64,000 bases of DNA, taken from contig JADNRY010000099.1 in NCBI GenBank assembly GCA_015501585.1, positions 142,529-206,528 of the forward strand. Reading direction: 5' to 3'. Shown in pieces: positions 23,134 through 34,189 of this stretch. The notes under the pieces are model-generated. The model did not search any database and was not told where the DNA came from. It saw only the letters and a list, made by a program, of their open reading frames with translations. Position 1 is the first letter of the stretch. Every line of letters starts with the position of its first letter. A program made the position numbers and the translations under genes. The stretch is from Rhodocollybia butyracea. Its lineage: Eukaryota > Basidiomycota > Agaricomycetes > Agaricales > Omphalotaceae.

Positions 23134-23390
23134 CAGAGAGCGGGAATTAGTAACGCACACGAAACATGTATAATAGCCAAGTAAACAGAATGGAGATAGC
23201 GTTAAGGTAAGAAGTAGTAGAAGCTGGAAGGGCGATTCGGATCCTCGGAAGTATCATGGTCAGTTCGGAAACGTACCTCTTTTCAACTCATCGTGTGCTT
23301 CGAAAATCGATGATTGTAAGTACACCGTAGCAAATCCAGAATCTGGGGGCCATCAGCATCGAGAACGACACCTGGCTATAGAGGTAGCAG

Positions 23391-24000
23391 TTGTGTAGCG
23401 GGCTTTGGCGCTACAGGGCGCTATCTGTTATCTGTCAATTGCCACATGTTGTTGGCACGTTGGCTGAATTTAAGATAAAAGGGGATGCCAGTATAGATGT
23501 TGCACTCTTTTCATTGTCTTTAACAAGAAAAAACTGGACATTCAACAATGTGGCAGTCACAGAGAAAGAGGGAACTGGCAAGTCAATGTCGGTGTTTGTT
23601 CGGACATTTGAGGGCCATGGAGCGAAACAAGTGAGTTATAAACAGCATCTTCGTGTTCAAGACTCAAGATCAGTTCGTGCTGATCCAAGTTGTGACTGTA
23701 GTTGTTCGTGGATGGCACACTTGAATTTTCAAGGGGACTAGTGTGTGTGACCACGACAGATTGGGGGCTGCCCTTATAGCTTATAAGGCTCTGTGGACAA
23801 TAGAAATGGCCACCACCTCAACATCATAGGAATGTCACCCTTTTCAAATTCTGATACTTATTACTGATGCATGTTATATCATCTATGAAAGAGGTATTTC
23901 CATTCAGAAATCCCCTCGCCTTGCCTGAGCCTTGCAAACACTCAGGCATACCTAGCGCTAGTAGAAACACTCGTCATCTGCTTGCGGCAGCATTAGAACT
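23391..24000 (+). pseudogene. Kinase-like/PB1 family, copy D (truncated by LTR)
   Basis: Exon 3 (about 23520-23631) is kept: KNWTFNNVAVTEKEGTGKSM then SVFVRTFEGHGAKQ and a GTGAGT donor. Next come the LEFSRGL exon (23710-23740), the HHLNIIGMSP-like exon (23815-23895), and the start of the RNTRHLLAAAL exon. This exon is cut at 24000 where a solo LTR begins. The N-terminal exons and everything after exon 6 are missing. The leader repeat precedes it at 23340-23510. Confidence 0.65.
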
Positions 24001-24250
24001 TGTCGTAGGTAACTGGTGCAGTAATGACTATGAGCTGTGAGGCTCAGGCAAAGAGGGATAGATGTATGTCATTCTACTCGGCCTTGGAGGTATTGAAGCA
24101 TTATATACTACAGCACAGCTATTCTAGAGGTATCTACAAGGTTCTACTATCTCTGTAAGTATTAGTAAATAGATCAGTATAAGCAACGTCGGAAGAGAAT
24201 CAGTTCCTGATTGCCATGATGGCATCATCATCGGATCGGCAACTACTACA
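24001..24250. mobile_element. Solo LTR, 250 bp
   Basis: It starts TGTCGTAGGT and ends CAACTACTACA (TG...CA). It is similar over its length to 49060-49314, including GAGCTGTGAGGCTC, TATATACTACAG and GATTGCCATGATG. Flanks GAACT and TAACT agree at 4 of 5 bases. It separates K copy D from the 3' end of T3. Probably from a Copia-type retrotransposon. Confidence 0.6.
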
Positions 24251-24261
24251 TAACTAGGTGG

Positions 24262-25524
24262 TCAAGAAGTAAGTATAAGGGGTGGTGCCTCATTGCTGAG
24301 GCCCTGCGCCCTCATAGCGCTCTGCCCAGCCTTTAACAATGCAATCTGCTCAGATATTATGTGAATTTGGTTTTGCAGTTGCGCCGTATTTGTTCCCCTT
24401 GTAGAAACTTCTCGTATCTTGGCACGAGATGGTGGATGTAAACAAGGAGGTTCCTCGGCGTTGCTTCTCAGCTGACCAATCTCCTCATCCAAGTTCACCC
24501 GCCGCACCGTCTCAATTTGCAGGGGATGCCGTGGCTCGGCTATGGTATCGCCGGGGGAGGGTTAGAAACTTTGGAGTGCCAGTACGGGAGAGTAGCTGAG
24601 GTGAAAGCTGATGGATAGGGTCCAAAACATTGACGCCAGCGGAGGAAAAGTACCGCCACAGATGCACCAAGAGCAGCCAATCCACCGATTACGCCTCCAA
24701 CAATTGCACCAACCGGAGAGTGGTTTTTGGTGGTAGATGGGCCCGGAGAAGAGCCTGTCGAAGTCACAAAGGTGGGTGACTGGGACTCGGATGTTAGCGA
24801 TTCCGTTTCCAAAGCGTTTCCGAATCTGGAAAATGTGATGATCAACTGCTGTGTATTGATAGGAGGTTCTGATGACTCACGTATACAGAGCATAGTCGAA
24901 GTTTACAAAAATAGGTTCGTCGAGACCAAACGTGCTGATCACCATCTGGTGGGTAGCATTCTCCAAACCAGAGGTTGAAAACGCCAGCGCGCTTTCATTG
25001 AACTGGAAGTCTGGGAGAAAGGGATCAGGCGCATGGTGAAATTGCCAACCAATGCACCATCCAAAGTGAAATTAGCAGCAGTTATACCGGTAATCCGTGA
25101 AGGAGGATTGTTAGCGAGAATGAAAAAGATATAGACGGCAGTTCCTATGCCAATTAGTAAGATAAGTTATAGACAAACATAGAAGAGATTTCTCACCAAT
25201 GAAGTCAAACGTAATTGAGATATAGCCGAGTGTAGAATTGTACGTTGTAGCGGTATAGGTACCATCGAATGCCTCCGAAGTTGGGGGATGGATAGCACAA
25301 CCTGTACAACTTTGGTTCGCCCAAACACCTGGTGTTGTAGGTAAGAAGACAGGCTTCTGTCCAGTGACGGAGTCACCAAACGTATCATCAATTGAGCGGT
25401 TGACAGCCTGAAGATGGACTGCCGTGATGTGGAGAAACAAAATAAGAAGAAAAAGTGCACCAGTATTTGTGGATGCATTCAAGCAGATAATGTCGAAGAA
25501 AGGATGCGATTTTGGGCGGGCCAT
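24262..25524 (-). pseudogene. Membrane glycoprotein, copy T3 (frameshifted)
   Basis: The same three-exon layout as T1 and T2. Exon 1 runs from 25524 (or the internal Met matching T1) to 25197. Exon 2 starts at 25144 and is broken near 25037, where GCATGGTGAAATT lacks one G present in T1. Exon 3 has the linker, the transmembrane helix and then a second shift near 24545, after which the tail (RRVNLDEEIGQLR, coiled-coil part) is in another frame. The C-terminal PPxY of T1/T2 is lost (ends APPLILTS). Non-functional. Confidence 0.75.
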
Positions 25525-26036
25525 GTAGTTTCCCCGGGGCTCAGACTGTAAAGGTTACTCATGGTCATCCTCAGAAGGCCTTTTATGTGCCACAGTAGGA
25601 CACAGTTGGGACACAGTCTGGCACAACCCACATTTTACCGAACAGCGATGATAAGCCAGATGATAAGACCGATCATCGATAATTCTTCATCAAATCAGTG
25701 ATCAACGAATACATGTGTTTGTTTCATTGGCTAACTACTCTGGACTGAAGCGATACTGGTGAAGTATGTTAGCTGGGTGTAAGTCTCGCAAGTCTTGATT
25801 CACAAAATTCAGAATCATTTGGTTGTGGTGATATCTAGTTAGTAGGAAGGAAAGAAGGCAGGAACAACCCGCTACGCACCCTCTACGCTAGGTGCCTATC
25901 GCCGGGCTTGGGCAGGAAATAAGAACTACCGGGCATGGTCCAAAGATCATTCCGGTACGAAGTGAGGAAATGAGATACTTAGATGTACCGAAAATTTCCT
26001 TTTCAGTGAATTGGGTTCACTGTGTCACCATGAATA
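25525..26036. other. Upstream region shared by T3 and B3
   Basis: No gene is seen. It is similar in blocks to 3245-3719 and 10219-10640, upstream of the other T copies. A GGTGATATCTAGT...AGGAAGGAAAGAAGGCAGG stretch is shared with 3550-3590. Confidence 0.4.
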
Positions 26037-26039
26037 TTG

Positions 26040-28240
26040 ACCACTAACAGTCGAAACCACAGCTTATTGCATATGTTCAACCCCTTTGCATATGGCCTGC
26101 ACAGAAAACCGAACACAGGTGAGCTTACAGCTACTAAGTTTTGCCTGATTCCAGCTATTCGATATTCAATATTTAAGGTTTCAACAACCAGGCCAGCAAC
26201 GGAAACTGAACTTTATGCCCTCAGGCAAATTTCTGGATCCTAGGTTTGAGCAGCATGGTTACAAACAAAACCGGACACGCGTCTTAGACTTGAACCAGTC
26301 CCCTGAGTTGTGATGTGAAAATTACACCCTCGAGGACTGGAACTTAATCCGTACTATTTTAGAATTTAGGTCACATGCTTCTTTGGACTTAGGAGAAATC
26401 CAAAAAATTAAGGTGTCTCGACCATGTATTTAGGACAAATGTAAATAGACAACAAGTTGCGCTTCGAGTCTGAAATAAATGTCTATTTTACCGAATTTTT
26501 ATTTGCTAAACCCGTTAATGAGATATCCAATGTTCCTTAAGAGTCGGGCTGAGGCGGAGTGGAAAGAACATACTGTGAGGCAGAATTACCATTCATCTTA
26601 CCAAAACTGCTGTTGAGAAGGCCCTCAAAAATAGGACTTTTTGAGAGCACTGTGTTGAGCTCGTTGTTGATCAAGCTAACTGTGCTAAACCCGACACGGC
26701 TGATCGTTAGGAGTCATCAAAGTGTCAAAAAGAATTTAGAAAACGACTCAACAACTCAACTGGCTCGAGTCTACACGCGTCCTGTGACCTGGTGTCCGAC
26801 ATGTCGTGGATTCTTCATGTACAACCATCTCCCACCGAATCAACCGAAATACACGGCAAGATAGGCAGGGTCACAGAAGCTGCTCGTAAAGCAGAATTCA
26901 TCTGATTGCTTTCAAAGAAAAACAGAAAAATTCCTCCATTCATGCCAACACACCCGTTCGCCGTTGCATATGGCTGACGTTGGTTGGGACCCAGAGACCG
27001 AGGATAGCGTTGAAGAAGAACGATACAACTGGTGATACCTGCGGCTGAACCAGCGGTTCAAGTCGAAGGACTCATCTAGTTGAAATAGTCAAGTTTCTTT
27101 GAACGAATAACATTCTCCATTGCTGTTGGATCATCCCGACTATCATTTCACGATTCATTCCAGTATTTGGACGACGTGATAATTTGCATAGGAATGACGC
27201 AGTCCAAGCTACAAAAAACAGTAAGTTTCGAATGTCCTATTGTTCTTTGGTTGATGTTATGTAGTTGTTGCCCGACCATGGAGTCTGGTTCAAGGGGCAC
27301 TTTGAGGAGGATCGAGATGACATGGTTCAAGAGCTTCCGGTATATATTCTGAATGGTGTACCCGATTTCGTCAATTTATTGACTGCGGTAAAAGAGGCTA
27401 TGTGTGTTCGTTCTCTTGTTCTTGCAAATCCGTAATACTACCTGTTTTACTGACGACGCTCTCACACAGAACTTACCCTGACACTCCACCAAACTCTGTC
27501 ATTCTCAATTCCATCCTCCGGGCTGCTCATAAGCTTCAGTTCACTCGTTTCAAGAACTGGGCGATATGTCTTCTCGAAAAGACGTGGCCAGCGGAACTAG
27601 AACCTTTGTTGCAAAGCCCCTGCACGACGCGTTTGTCCACACGGCTATCTCCCGACGAAGCAACTGCTGTCGTGTCGGTCGCTCGTGAATGTGGTTTCGG
27701 AGATGTTCTGAAGCGAGCGCCGTTTGTACGAACTGATTGTTTCGGACAGAAGAGCACATCGTCGGCATCTGCAAGTACTAGTTCCGGTATTTCGAACGCC
27801 ACGCTCTCACCTAGCGATTACCATCTTCTACAAGCCCGCGAAAGACTTGTCTCGTTGTGGATCTAGTTGCCGCCGCCTCTATTCTTCCTTGTTCGGATGC
27901 CGCGAGTGGACCTTGCGTGGCGCGTGGTTCGGTCCCAGATACAACTGGCATCTTTAGACTACTGCATGGAAATCCTTCTTCCTGTGCGGCCGTTTATTGC
28001 AAGGCTTCAATATCAATGACAACGACACCAAGACGGATATGGAGGCCTCTAGATCCTTGTTCGAAATGAATGATCCACTTGGTGGTGGGCGGAGGAAATT
28101 GCGCTGCTGTGTTGGGAAGGTGACCCAGAGGAGACTGGGCTAGGTTACTGTGCTTTGTGTGCTCACGCTCAGAAGGAATTTTGGATGAGAGTGGTGGGAG
28201 ATTTTTGGATGCTGAAATGTTTTGACCGAGATCCTTGTTA
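26040..28240 (+). pseudogene. BTB/POZ protein, copy B3 (decayed, transposon-interrupted)
   Basis: Exon 1 sequence from about 26060 is interrupted by a 489-bp element and resumes at 26782 (DPSWIPP-type region and an EKQKN block near 26910). Exon 3 (about 27269-27400) reads DHGVWFKGHFEEDRDDM with a 12-bp deletion relative to B1. Exon 4 from about 27472 has TRLSPDEATAVVSVARECGF and TDCFGQKSTSSASAS; it hits a stop at 27864-27866 (WI then TAG) after a small deletion. The C-terminal part (CARGSVPDTT) follows in other frames to about 28215. Clearly non-functional. Confidence 0.75.
26284..26772. mobile_element. 489-bp TIR element with 9-bp target duplication
   Basis: Flanked by ACACGCGTC at 26275-26283 and 26773-26781. 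The ends are inverted: left AGACTTGAACCAGT, right complement AGACTCGAGCCAGT. It sits inside exon 1 of B3 at the point equivalent to ACACGCGTCTCGCGACA in B1. A 9-bp duplication suggests a Mutator-like MITE. The interior is AT-rich and non-coding. A 102-bp relative with the same ends is at 35424-35525. Confidence 0.8.
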
Positions 28241-28389
28241 CTTGGTGCTTGCTTGCTTGTATTGCCGCCTCTATACATGTACTTCTCCTTTTCATTCGTT
28301 GAAACTTGAATGTACGATACAACTCTGTAATGCAATCACGTTGTGCTGAAAAACATTTCCTTTTCGGGCCGCTACCAACTTGACCTGTT

Positions 28390-29110
28390 ACTTTGACCAT
28401 GGATTCCGTTCTAACACCGCAGTACTTGGCAATCTTAAACGTTGGAAATCCAGCCAATTCTTGAACGCGAAATGTGACGCAAAAGCAACGTAAAAGCTGA
28501 ATGTATCGGCAAGTCAAGACCGAGGTAGACCCTATTCCATTCCTTGTGCCGCTTAACAATGTCTTTCTATTCTTTGTGCTCACTGTCTTTCAGGACACAT
28601 CCTATTTTCTCCGAAACTCCAATTTCTTCAAGGCTCTCGCGCGCTCTCGGCTGAAGCCCCGACCAGTGCAATCACTAGTCAATATTCAATACCGAAATGA
28701 TAATTTAAAAACACACCTTGCCCGTAATTTCTCAGAGGCTCGCGCTGTCCGTATCCAGACATCTCGCTCACCTCTGAAGCCCAGCCATCTCCAAAGCTCG
28801 ACCATCTCCTGACACCATTTGTCAAGTTCAGTTAAGAACGCGCCTTATACGAAGCCTCCAAGAAAGAAAAGAGTATTCAAGATGACGAACCGTACTAGAC
28901 GTCATTGTCCTCACTCGCCTCCATTTACCAAAAAACCATGATGTCGAAGCCAAAGTCACCAATTCAGGACAATGCGCATATCGGATTATGCTTACCCGGA
29001 GGCAAATGGCGTCCGCGACCCACTGTCACATCGATGCACTGTCGCGTATCCTATCAGCATTAAAACATCATATCTACCACCCAGTCTGATATCCACTTTA
29101 CCGATGCACC
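28390..29110 (+). pseudogene. Composite unknown segment, second copy
   Basis: It starts with a UPF1-like GACCATGGATTCCGTT and continues with the same unrecognised segment as 20345-20980: FQDTSYFLRNSNFFKALA, then the LARN..EARA region and TSRSPLKPSHLQSS. It ends with TCACCAATTCAGGACAATGCGCATA (28947), also seen at 20935 and 33805. Frameshifts throughout. The parent gene was not identified. Confidence 0.45.
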
Positions 29111-29379
29111 TTCCGTGACATACACCACCTGCAAGCTGACACGCATAATTATCAAGCCTCTTTATTCAGCCCATGTCGCATCTAGTACTGGATGGAGAAG
29201 TAAACTACGCATGCAGTAGTCCGCTTCTGACGCGGGCATATAGCCATGTTACGGTAGGGAGGAGAGCGATAAACGGTTTTCGGCGTTATAGATAAATGAG
29301 GGCCGTTCAAAAGGAAGGAGTTCGAGTGGCTTCACTATAATCAGTGATCACAGTACTAGATACGCTCCTATGGACAATA

Positions 29380-29600
29380 TCACACTACCCATCTCGAACA
29401 AGAACGGATCCTCTTTCGCTCTGGTGCACTTTCTCAAAATAGGCAAAGTAACCCAGAACCCAACGTCGAAAAATCGTCACAAAATTCTTCAAATCTGGCG
29501 TCTTCCCTTCTCAGATCGGTGTGGTCACCCCCTGCAAAGGCCAATGGTCACGGTCCTGCATAGTCAACTACATGGGGCACCGAACTTTCGACCTAACCCT
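29380..29600 (+). pseudogene. UPF1 helicase C-terminal fragment
   Basis: At about 29485-29575 one frame reads IFKSGVFPSQIGVVTPCKGQ and, after a small change, SCIVNYMG. This is the conserved UPF1 segment IGVVTPYEGQR...VNYMQ in the second RecA-like domain. Both sides are out of frame and no other UPF1 domain is next to it. Confidence 0.6.
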
Positions 29601-29609
29601 GTGATGGGA

Positions 29610-29671
29610 CCGTCCCGTAAGGTCCCATGCCGTCCCATAAGGGTCCCATGCCGTCCCATAAGTGTCCCATG
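29610..29671. repeat. Three tandem 20-21-bp units
   Basis: Units CCGTCCCATAAGGGTCCCATG at 29610-29629 (20 bp, two changes), 29630-29650 and 29651-29671. They encode VPCRPI-type repeats in one frame, but no gene is evident. Confidence 0.8.
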
Positions 29672-30071
29672 TCGAGCTTCATACTTACGAATCTATGAAC
29701 CTCGTCATATTACTTAACTATTTTACAGTATATTAACTCCATACTTGTTCTGAGACAAAGAGAGTCCTTTCTTTCCGACCATCACAGCGCCTCGGAAATC
29801 CCTGAGACGCATAGGGACTGGCTAAATCTCGAGCAGGTCCCCCACTGAACTCGATTCTTCAATACGAGTCCAAACTCAATTGAAGTTTCACAATAGGCAG
29901 GCTGCAGAAGAAATGGCTGCATCTCAAGCATTGAGAGCGATCGGTTATGAATATTAATACTGCGCACTTCACTTTCCAGAATGGGCAAAAAAAAGTTTAG
30001 CTTTGGCTGAGAATATTGACATCAAAATACTGGCGTTTCCAAGCCACCGCATTACACCTGAATAACTTTAA
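29672..30071. other. Unassigned region
   Basis: Nothing recognisable; one minus-strand open frame (29782-29988) without motifs. Confidence 0.3.
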
Positions 30072-30480
30072 GGACGCAGTTGCGTTTGTGAGGGCATATA
30101 CTGACTTAACAAGTACTAGTAAGCACCTGAATTGTCATTTGAGGAAATCAGACACTTAGACGTACAAAGTCTAATATGATCCATCAATTTTCTTGACCCG
30201 TCATGTGTCCCTTATATATAACCATCTCCTACCACCACATCAAGAAATACACAGCAAGGTAGAAGTTCATAAAGCAGAATTTGAAGGTGCTGCTCTCAAA
30301 GAAAAACAGAAAAATTCCTGCATTCCTCTCAACGCACTCAGTGCTCGCCGTAAACAAAACAAGAACATGGTCGTTGACCGTGAGTTCAGACCCAGGGACC
30401 GTGGATAGCGAAGAAGAACGAGCGAAGAAGAACGAGCACATAAACGAAGGCTTGCTCACCGTTACAAGGCAACGAAGACA
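30072..30480 (+). pseudogene. BTB-family 5' fragment, copy B4
   Basis: Starts with the duplicated upstream block (GGACGCAGTTGCGTTTGTGA). Then come remnants of BTB exon 1: the ALKEKQKN..IPLNAL.ARRKQNKN region (30295-30370) matches ALREKQMESDFYAALARHEQ in B1, followed by the acidic segment and ERAKKNEHINE (about 30418-30450). It ends before exon 2. Several indels. Confidence 0.6.
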
Positions 30481-31840
30481 TTGAACGGCCCCGACATCGC
30501 CTGAAGGCCAATATCCATAATTGAGGCAGGTTTTTGGAAGGAGTTTGAACAAGTCAATGAGTGGAATGGAGGGGAGGAAGAGTGTTACATTTGTTGATAT
30601 GTATCTCGTCCGTTCCCAGTTCACACACCACTTTCTGCACTTCCTCGACGAGCCTTGTACCCATCCCATTGCGTTCACAAATCCATCTATCCCATACACG
30701 AGGATATACCCGACTGGGAAAGGGTATGGGGTCGTGAAATCCGACGGTAACACAACCAAAACCGGTGTCAATATAAGCTTTATACCATTTACTGACGGAC
30801 GTGGTGGAAAGGACGCACAAGAGATAGTAGGGACAATGAGGATGGGGGCATCAAACAGTCGAGTTCCACTCCCTCTCCATCGCATTGGGATACGACTGTA
30901 CAGATAGGATGTCGTGAAGGGCTGAAGTCAGCAGTCATCGGCCTCGGGGTTCAATTGATTATGAGTCGCAAGAACAATGGGACGTCAGCGCGTCAGCAGC
31001 ACAGAATAGGCTGCTTTGGTAAAGAGGAAGAATTGTATCGATATTGGTGAAGCTACGAAGAGCGAATGTGTGAAAATGAGAAGGGATAGAACAGGAGATC
31101 TAGATAAAAAGGGAAAGAACGGCAGTCAAAGATATCAGGGAGCAAAAGAAGGAACTTGAAGAAAAGCGAACGAAATGAACAACTGGATGGGCCTCAAACA
31201 AAAGGAAATACAGGTAGAGAAGAAATGAGGGGAATAACGACACAGATAGACAGAAACCGACTGATAATCCGATAATCATCCTTCTCCTTGGCCCATCCAT
31301 TCGAGTGGCGCACATCGCACATGCTAAGACTTCCCTCCAGAACAATGCAACTGTAAAGACCAACATATGTGACGGAGAAGATGAAAAGTAACAAGGATAT
31401 AAAGGTCGCGGAGGTGGGATACAAGGATGGGAGACAGAATTTGATTGTGGAATCATAAATTGAATAATAAATTAAACTGATACCTCTTCGAATTCTTCCA
31501 AATGCTATTCCCAGCATGGAAGTTCATATTCATTCGTCTGTCCATATCCTGTGTTCCGCCTCTAAATCGTTTGTCCGAGCCATAAATTAGGATCAACCTG
31601 GATCGACCGTGTTTGACGTGTAGTTCCTACAAAGGCGGTTGGGATCCATGTAAAAAGTCCTATCACCGTTCACGCTGGATAATTTGGTTGTCTTGAAGCT
31701 TGAGCGCTTCAAATTTGAGCTTGAGAGATTGGGCGTTAGAATCGCTCTGATTAGCGCTAGCTTAACGTTTAAAACTTAACGTTTAACGCGCGCCTGTGAG
31801 ACGAAAGTCTGCTCTTGTATTTACCTCATCTCGAACGCTG
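30481..31840. other. Unassigned region
   Basis: Open frames on both strands (30521-30907 plus; 30229-30885 and 31194-31517 minus) overlap each other and carry no motif I recognise. The minus frame at 31194-31517 is hydrophobic. A string of related TTAACGTTTAAAACTTAACGTTTAA (31760-31785) forms short inverted repeats. No feature can be supported. Confidence 0.35.
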
Positions 31841-32900
31841 GCAGATGTGTCTCCGCTGACATCAGGCCTTTCGGCTAAATGTAGGAAATTTAACTGGTTC
31901 TTGAATGCAAAATGCGAAAGAAAGAAAGTTGTATCAAGACAGAGGTAGGTTCTATTCCATGCCTTGTGCTACCGCGGCTGCCTACGTTAACGACGTTCAT
32001 CTATTCTTTGAACAGTGCCACTCGCCGTCTTTCAAGACACATTGAATTTTCTCTGAAGCTCAATGTTCAAGCTCTTCGGCCTCGCTGAAGCCCCGACTCA
32101 TGCAGTCACTAGTCAATATGATAACTCAAAAACACCTTGTCTGTAATTTTTGGACGGCCTCGCCGCTCTCCGTAACCAGACATCTCGCTCGTCTCCGGGA
32201 TCCAAAGCCCAACCATCTCCAAAGCTCGACCATCTGCTGATACCATTGCCAAGTTTAGCTCCGAAACACCTTACACGAAGCGTCGTCCGCGCACTGTGCA
32301 TCATTGTGATGATACTCGCGTTTTCGAATAATTGTGGTTACGAATATCCAGGCTGTTCTTTTTACAAGGCGCATAACGAGAAGAATGCTACTATAGGTAT
32401 GGATTATATTCCGTGAGTGTTCAACGAGGTTCTTAACCCGCTAGTACTGACAGACGTCTGCGAAATGTAGGGGAAGTACTATTCCGAATCAGCCATGTCT
32501 GTAGCTGCGAGTTTGTTAATTACTTTCCAGATTGTTATCCTCATTCGTGAGTTATTCGAATTGGAAAGAATTCAAGGTTATCGGTTTTAAATACCGGTTC
32601 GTTTTCCAGTATCCAAACTCTCCTGGTCTCTCCCCTTCTTCGACCACTTTCTCCCTGTCCTCGGATCCGAATCCAGTACTGGCGCCCCAGGGATCTTCTG
32701 ATGCATCGTCGGAGCAAATCCTCTCACCACGTCTATGAATTCACCTTTGTCTCAGCCTTCTTCCTCTTTCCCTTGGATGTCTGAACATTTTCGTTGGCCA
32801 CATCTACCGCGAATCCGCAAAGACCAATAGGTCTATTCGTAGTGTGCGGAATCGACAGCCGTACTTCCGCAAGGTTTACAGGTTCGTTACAGGTGGTTCT
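31841..32900 (+). pseudogene. Composite unknown segment plus DUF7598-like gene
   Basis: The first part (31870-32280) is a third copy of the segment at 20345. From 32280 the DUF7598-like N-terminus missing at 20 kb is present: VVRALCIIVMILAFSNNCG, then CSFYKAHNEKNATIG up to a GTATGG donor. Next is GSTIPNQP (32473), VAASLLITFQIVILIRE in other frames (32500-32550), a FFDHFLPVLGSES-type segment (32640) and FVSAFFLFPL (32745). The Glu-Ser-Ala-Lys end is degraded. Multiple frameshifts and stops. Confidence 0.5.
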
Positions 32901-34180
32901 TCAGTATTATGGTTTGAGTGGGGCACCGGGATAACCGGAAAGGAATAGAAAGAAATGGAATTTTCGGAACAAATACCGCCATGGGGGCCTGCCTGCATTG
33001 CTGCGTTTATACAACATAACTTCTCCTCGTAGTCCGTTGAATGGTTCATCATACAATTCTGTAATCACCGTGCCGAAACAAACATTTCTTTTTGGATGAA
33101 TTGACGGCTGACTCAATTTCAGTACCAACTTGACTTCTCACGACCATTAAAATTAAGAGGTCGTCGAATAAAGTTCAACAATACGCAGCTGACATCAATA
33201 TCTCGCCGGGGATTCGCTCGACAACTTCCAGTACGGCTCGGCAACGAAGGATTAAATGTTGGAAATTTACCCACTGACGGAAAAGCCTATAGGCAAGACA
33301 AGTAGGTTCTATTCCTTGTGCTTGTATCTGGTCACCGATCACTGCGGCTGCCCAACTTGAACGCCCATCTTTTAGATATTCTTTGACCAGGACCACTCAA
33401 GGCCACTCAGCACCGTCTTCATCCGATTTTTTCCGAAAACTCAGTCTGTTCAATCCTTTCAAGATCCCGCTGAAGCCCTGACCCATGCAGTCACTGATCA
33501 AGCCCAAGATAATACTCAAAAACACCTCGTCTGTAACTATCAGGCAGGCTTCCACTCTCCGCTAGCCAGATATCTCGCTCGCCTGTGACAGATCTGAGGC
33601 CCATCCATCTCCAAAAGATGACCATTTCCTGACACGGCTGCTAAGTTCAGTTATGAACGGCCATGAACGCAATATGAAGCTCGCAGGAATGGAAAGACTA
33701 TCAAGATTCAAGAAGGCAAACCGTACAGTGTCTCAGTAGACGTTGTCGTCCTCACCCGCCTTCGGATTTCTGAAAAACCTCGATGTCAAAGCCGATGTCA
33801 CTAATTCAGGACAATCCCCGTACAGACTATGCCTACCTGGAGGCAAATGCTGGCAAATGACGTCCAACCCATCGATAGATCAGCATCACCGCGAATCCTA
33901 TCATCAATAAATCAATAAAACCATTATCATCAATAAAACCATATACGACATCATATCTACCGCCCAGCCTGATATCCGCTTTTCTGATGCACCTTCCGTG
34001 ACATACACCACCCACAAGTCAACATGCAAGGATCTTTGCCCCTCTATCGAGATCCAGCGCACATTGCATCTACCGGATGAAAGTATGCAAGTGGAAACTA
34101 TGTGTGCATTACTCCGTTTCTGGGTATATGGTAATGTTCCGTTGGGCCATTGAAGTAACCCAGACCTCCACATATTTCAG
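32901..34180 (+). pseudogene. Composite unknown segment, fourth copy
   Basis: From about 32985 the sequence matches the 3' flank of BTB copies (TTGCATTGCTGC...ACATAACTTCTCC, compare 20160-20190). From 33210 it matches the composite segment again (CTCGACAACTTCCAGTACGG, GCCGATGTCACTAATTCAGGAC at 33792). Then comes a block shared with 28985-29180 (TGCACCTTCCGTGACATACACCACC). No open frame survives. Confidence 0.45.
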
Positions 34181-34189
34181 CGTACCAGA

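Noticed and set aside
30229..30885. 218-codon minus-strand open frame
   Set aside because: It overlaps the BTB exon-1 remnant and another plus-strand frame and has no motif; probably chance.
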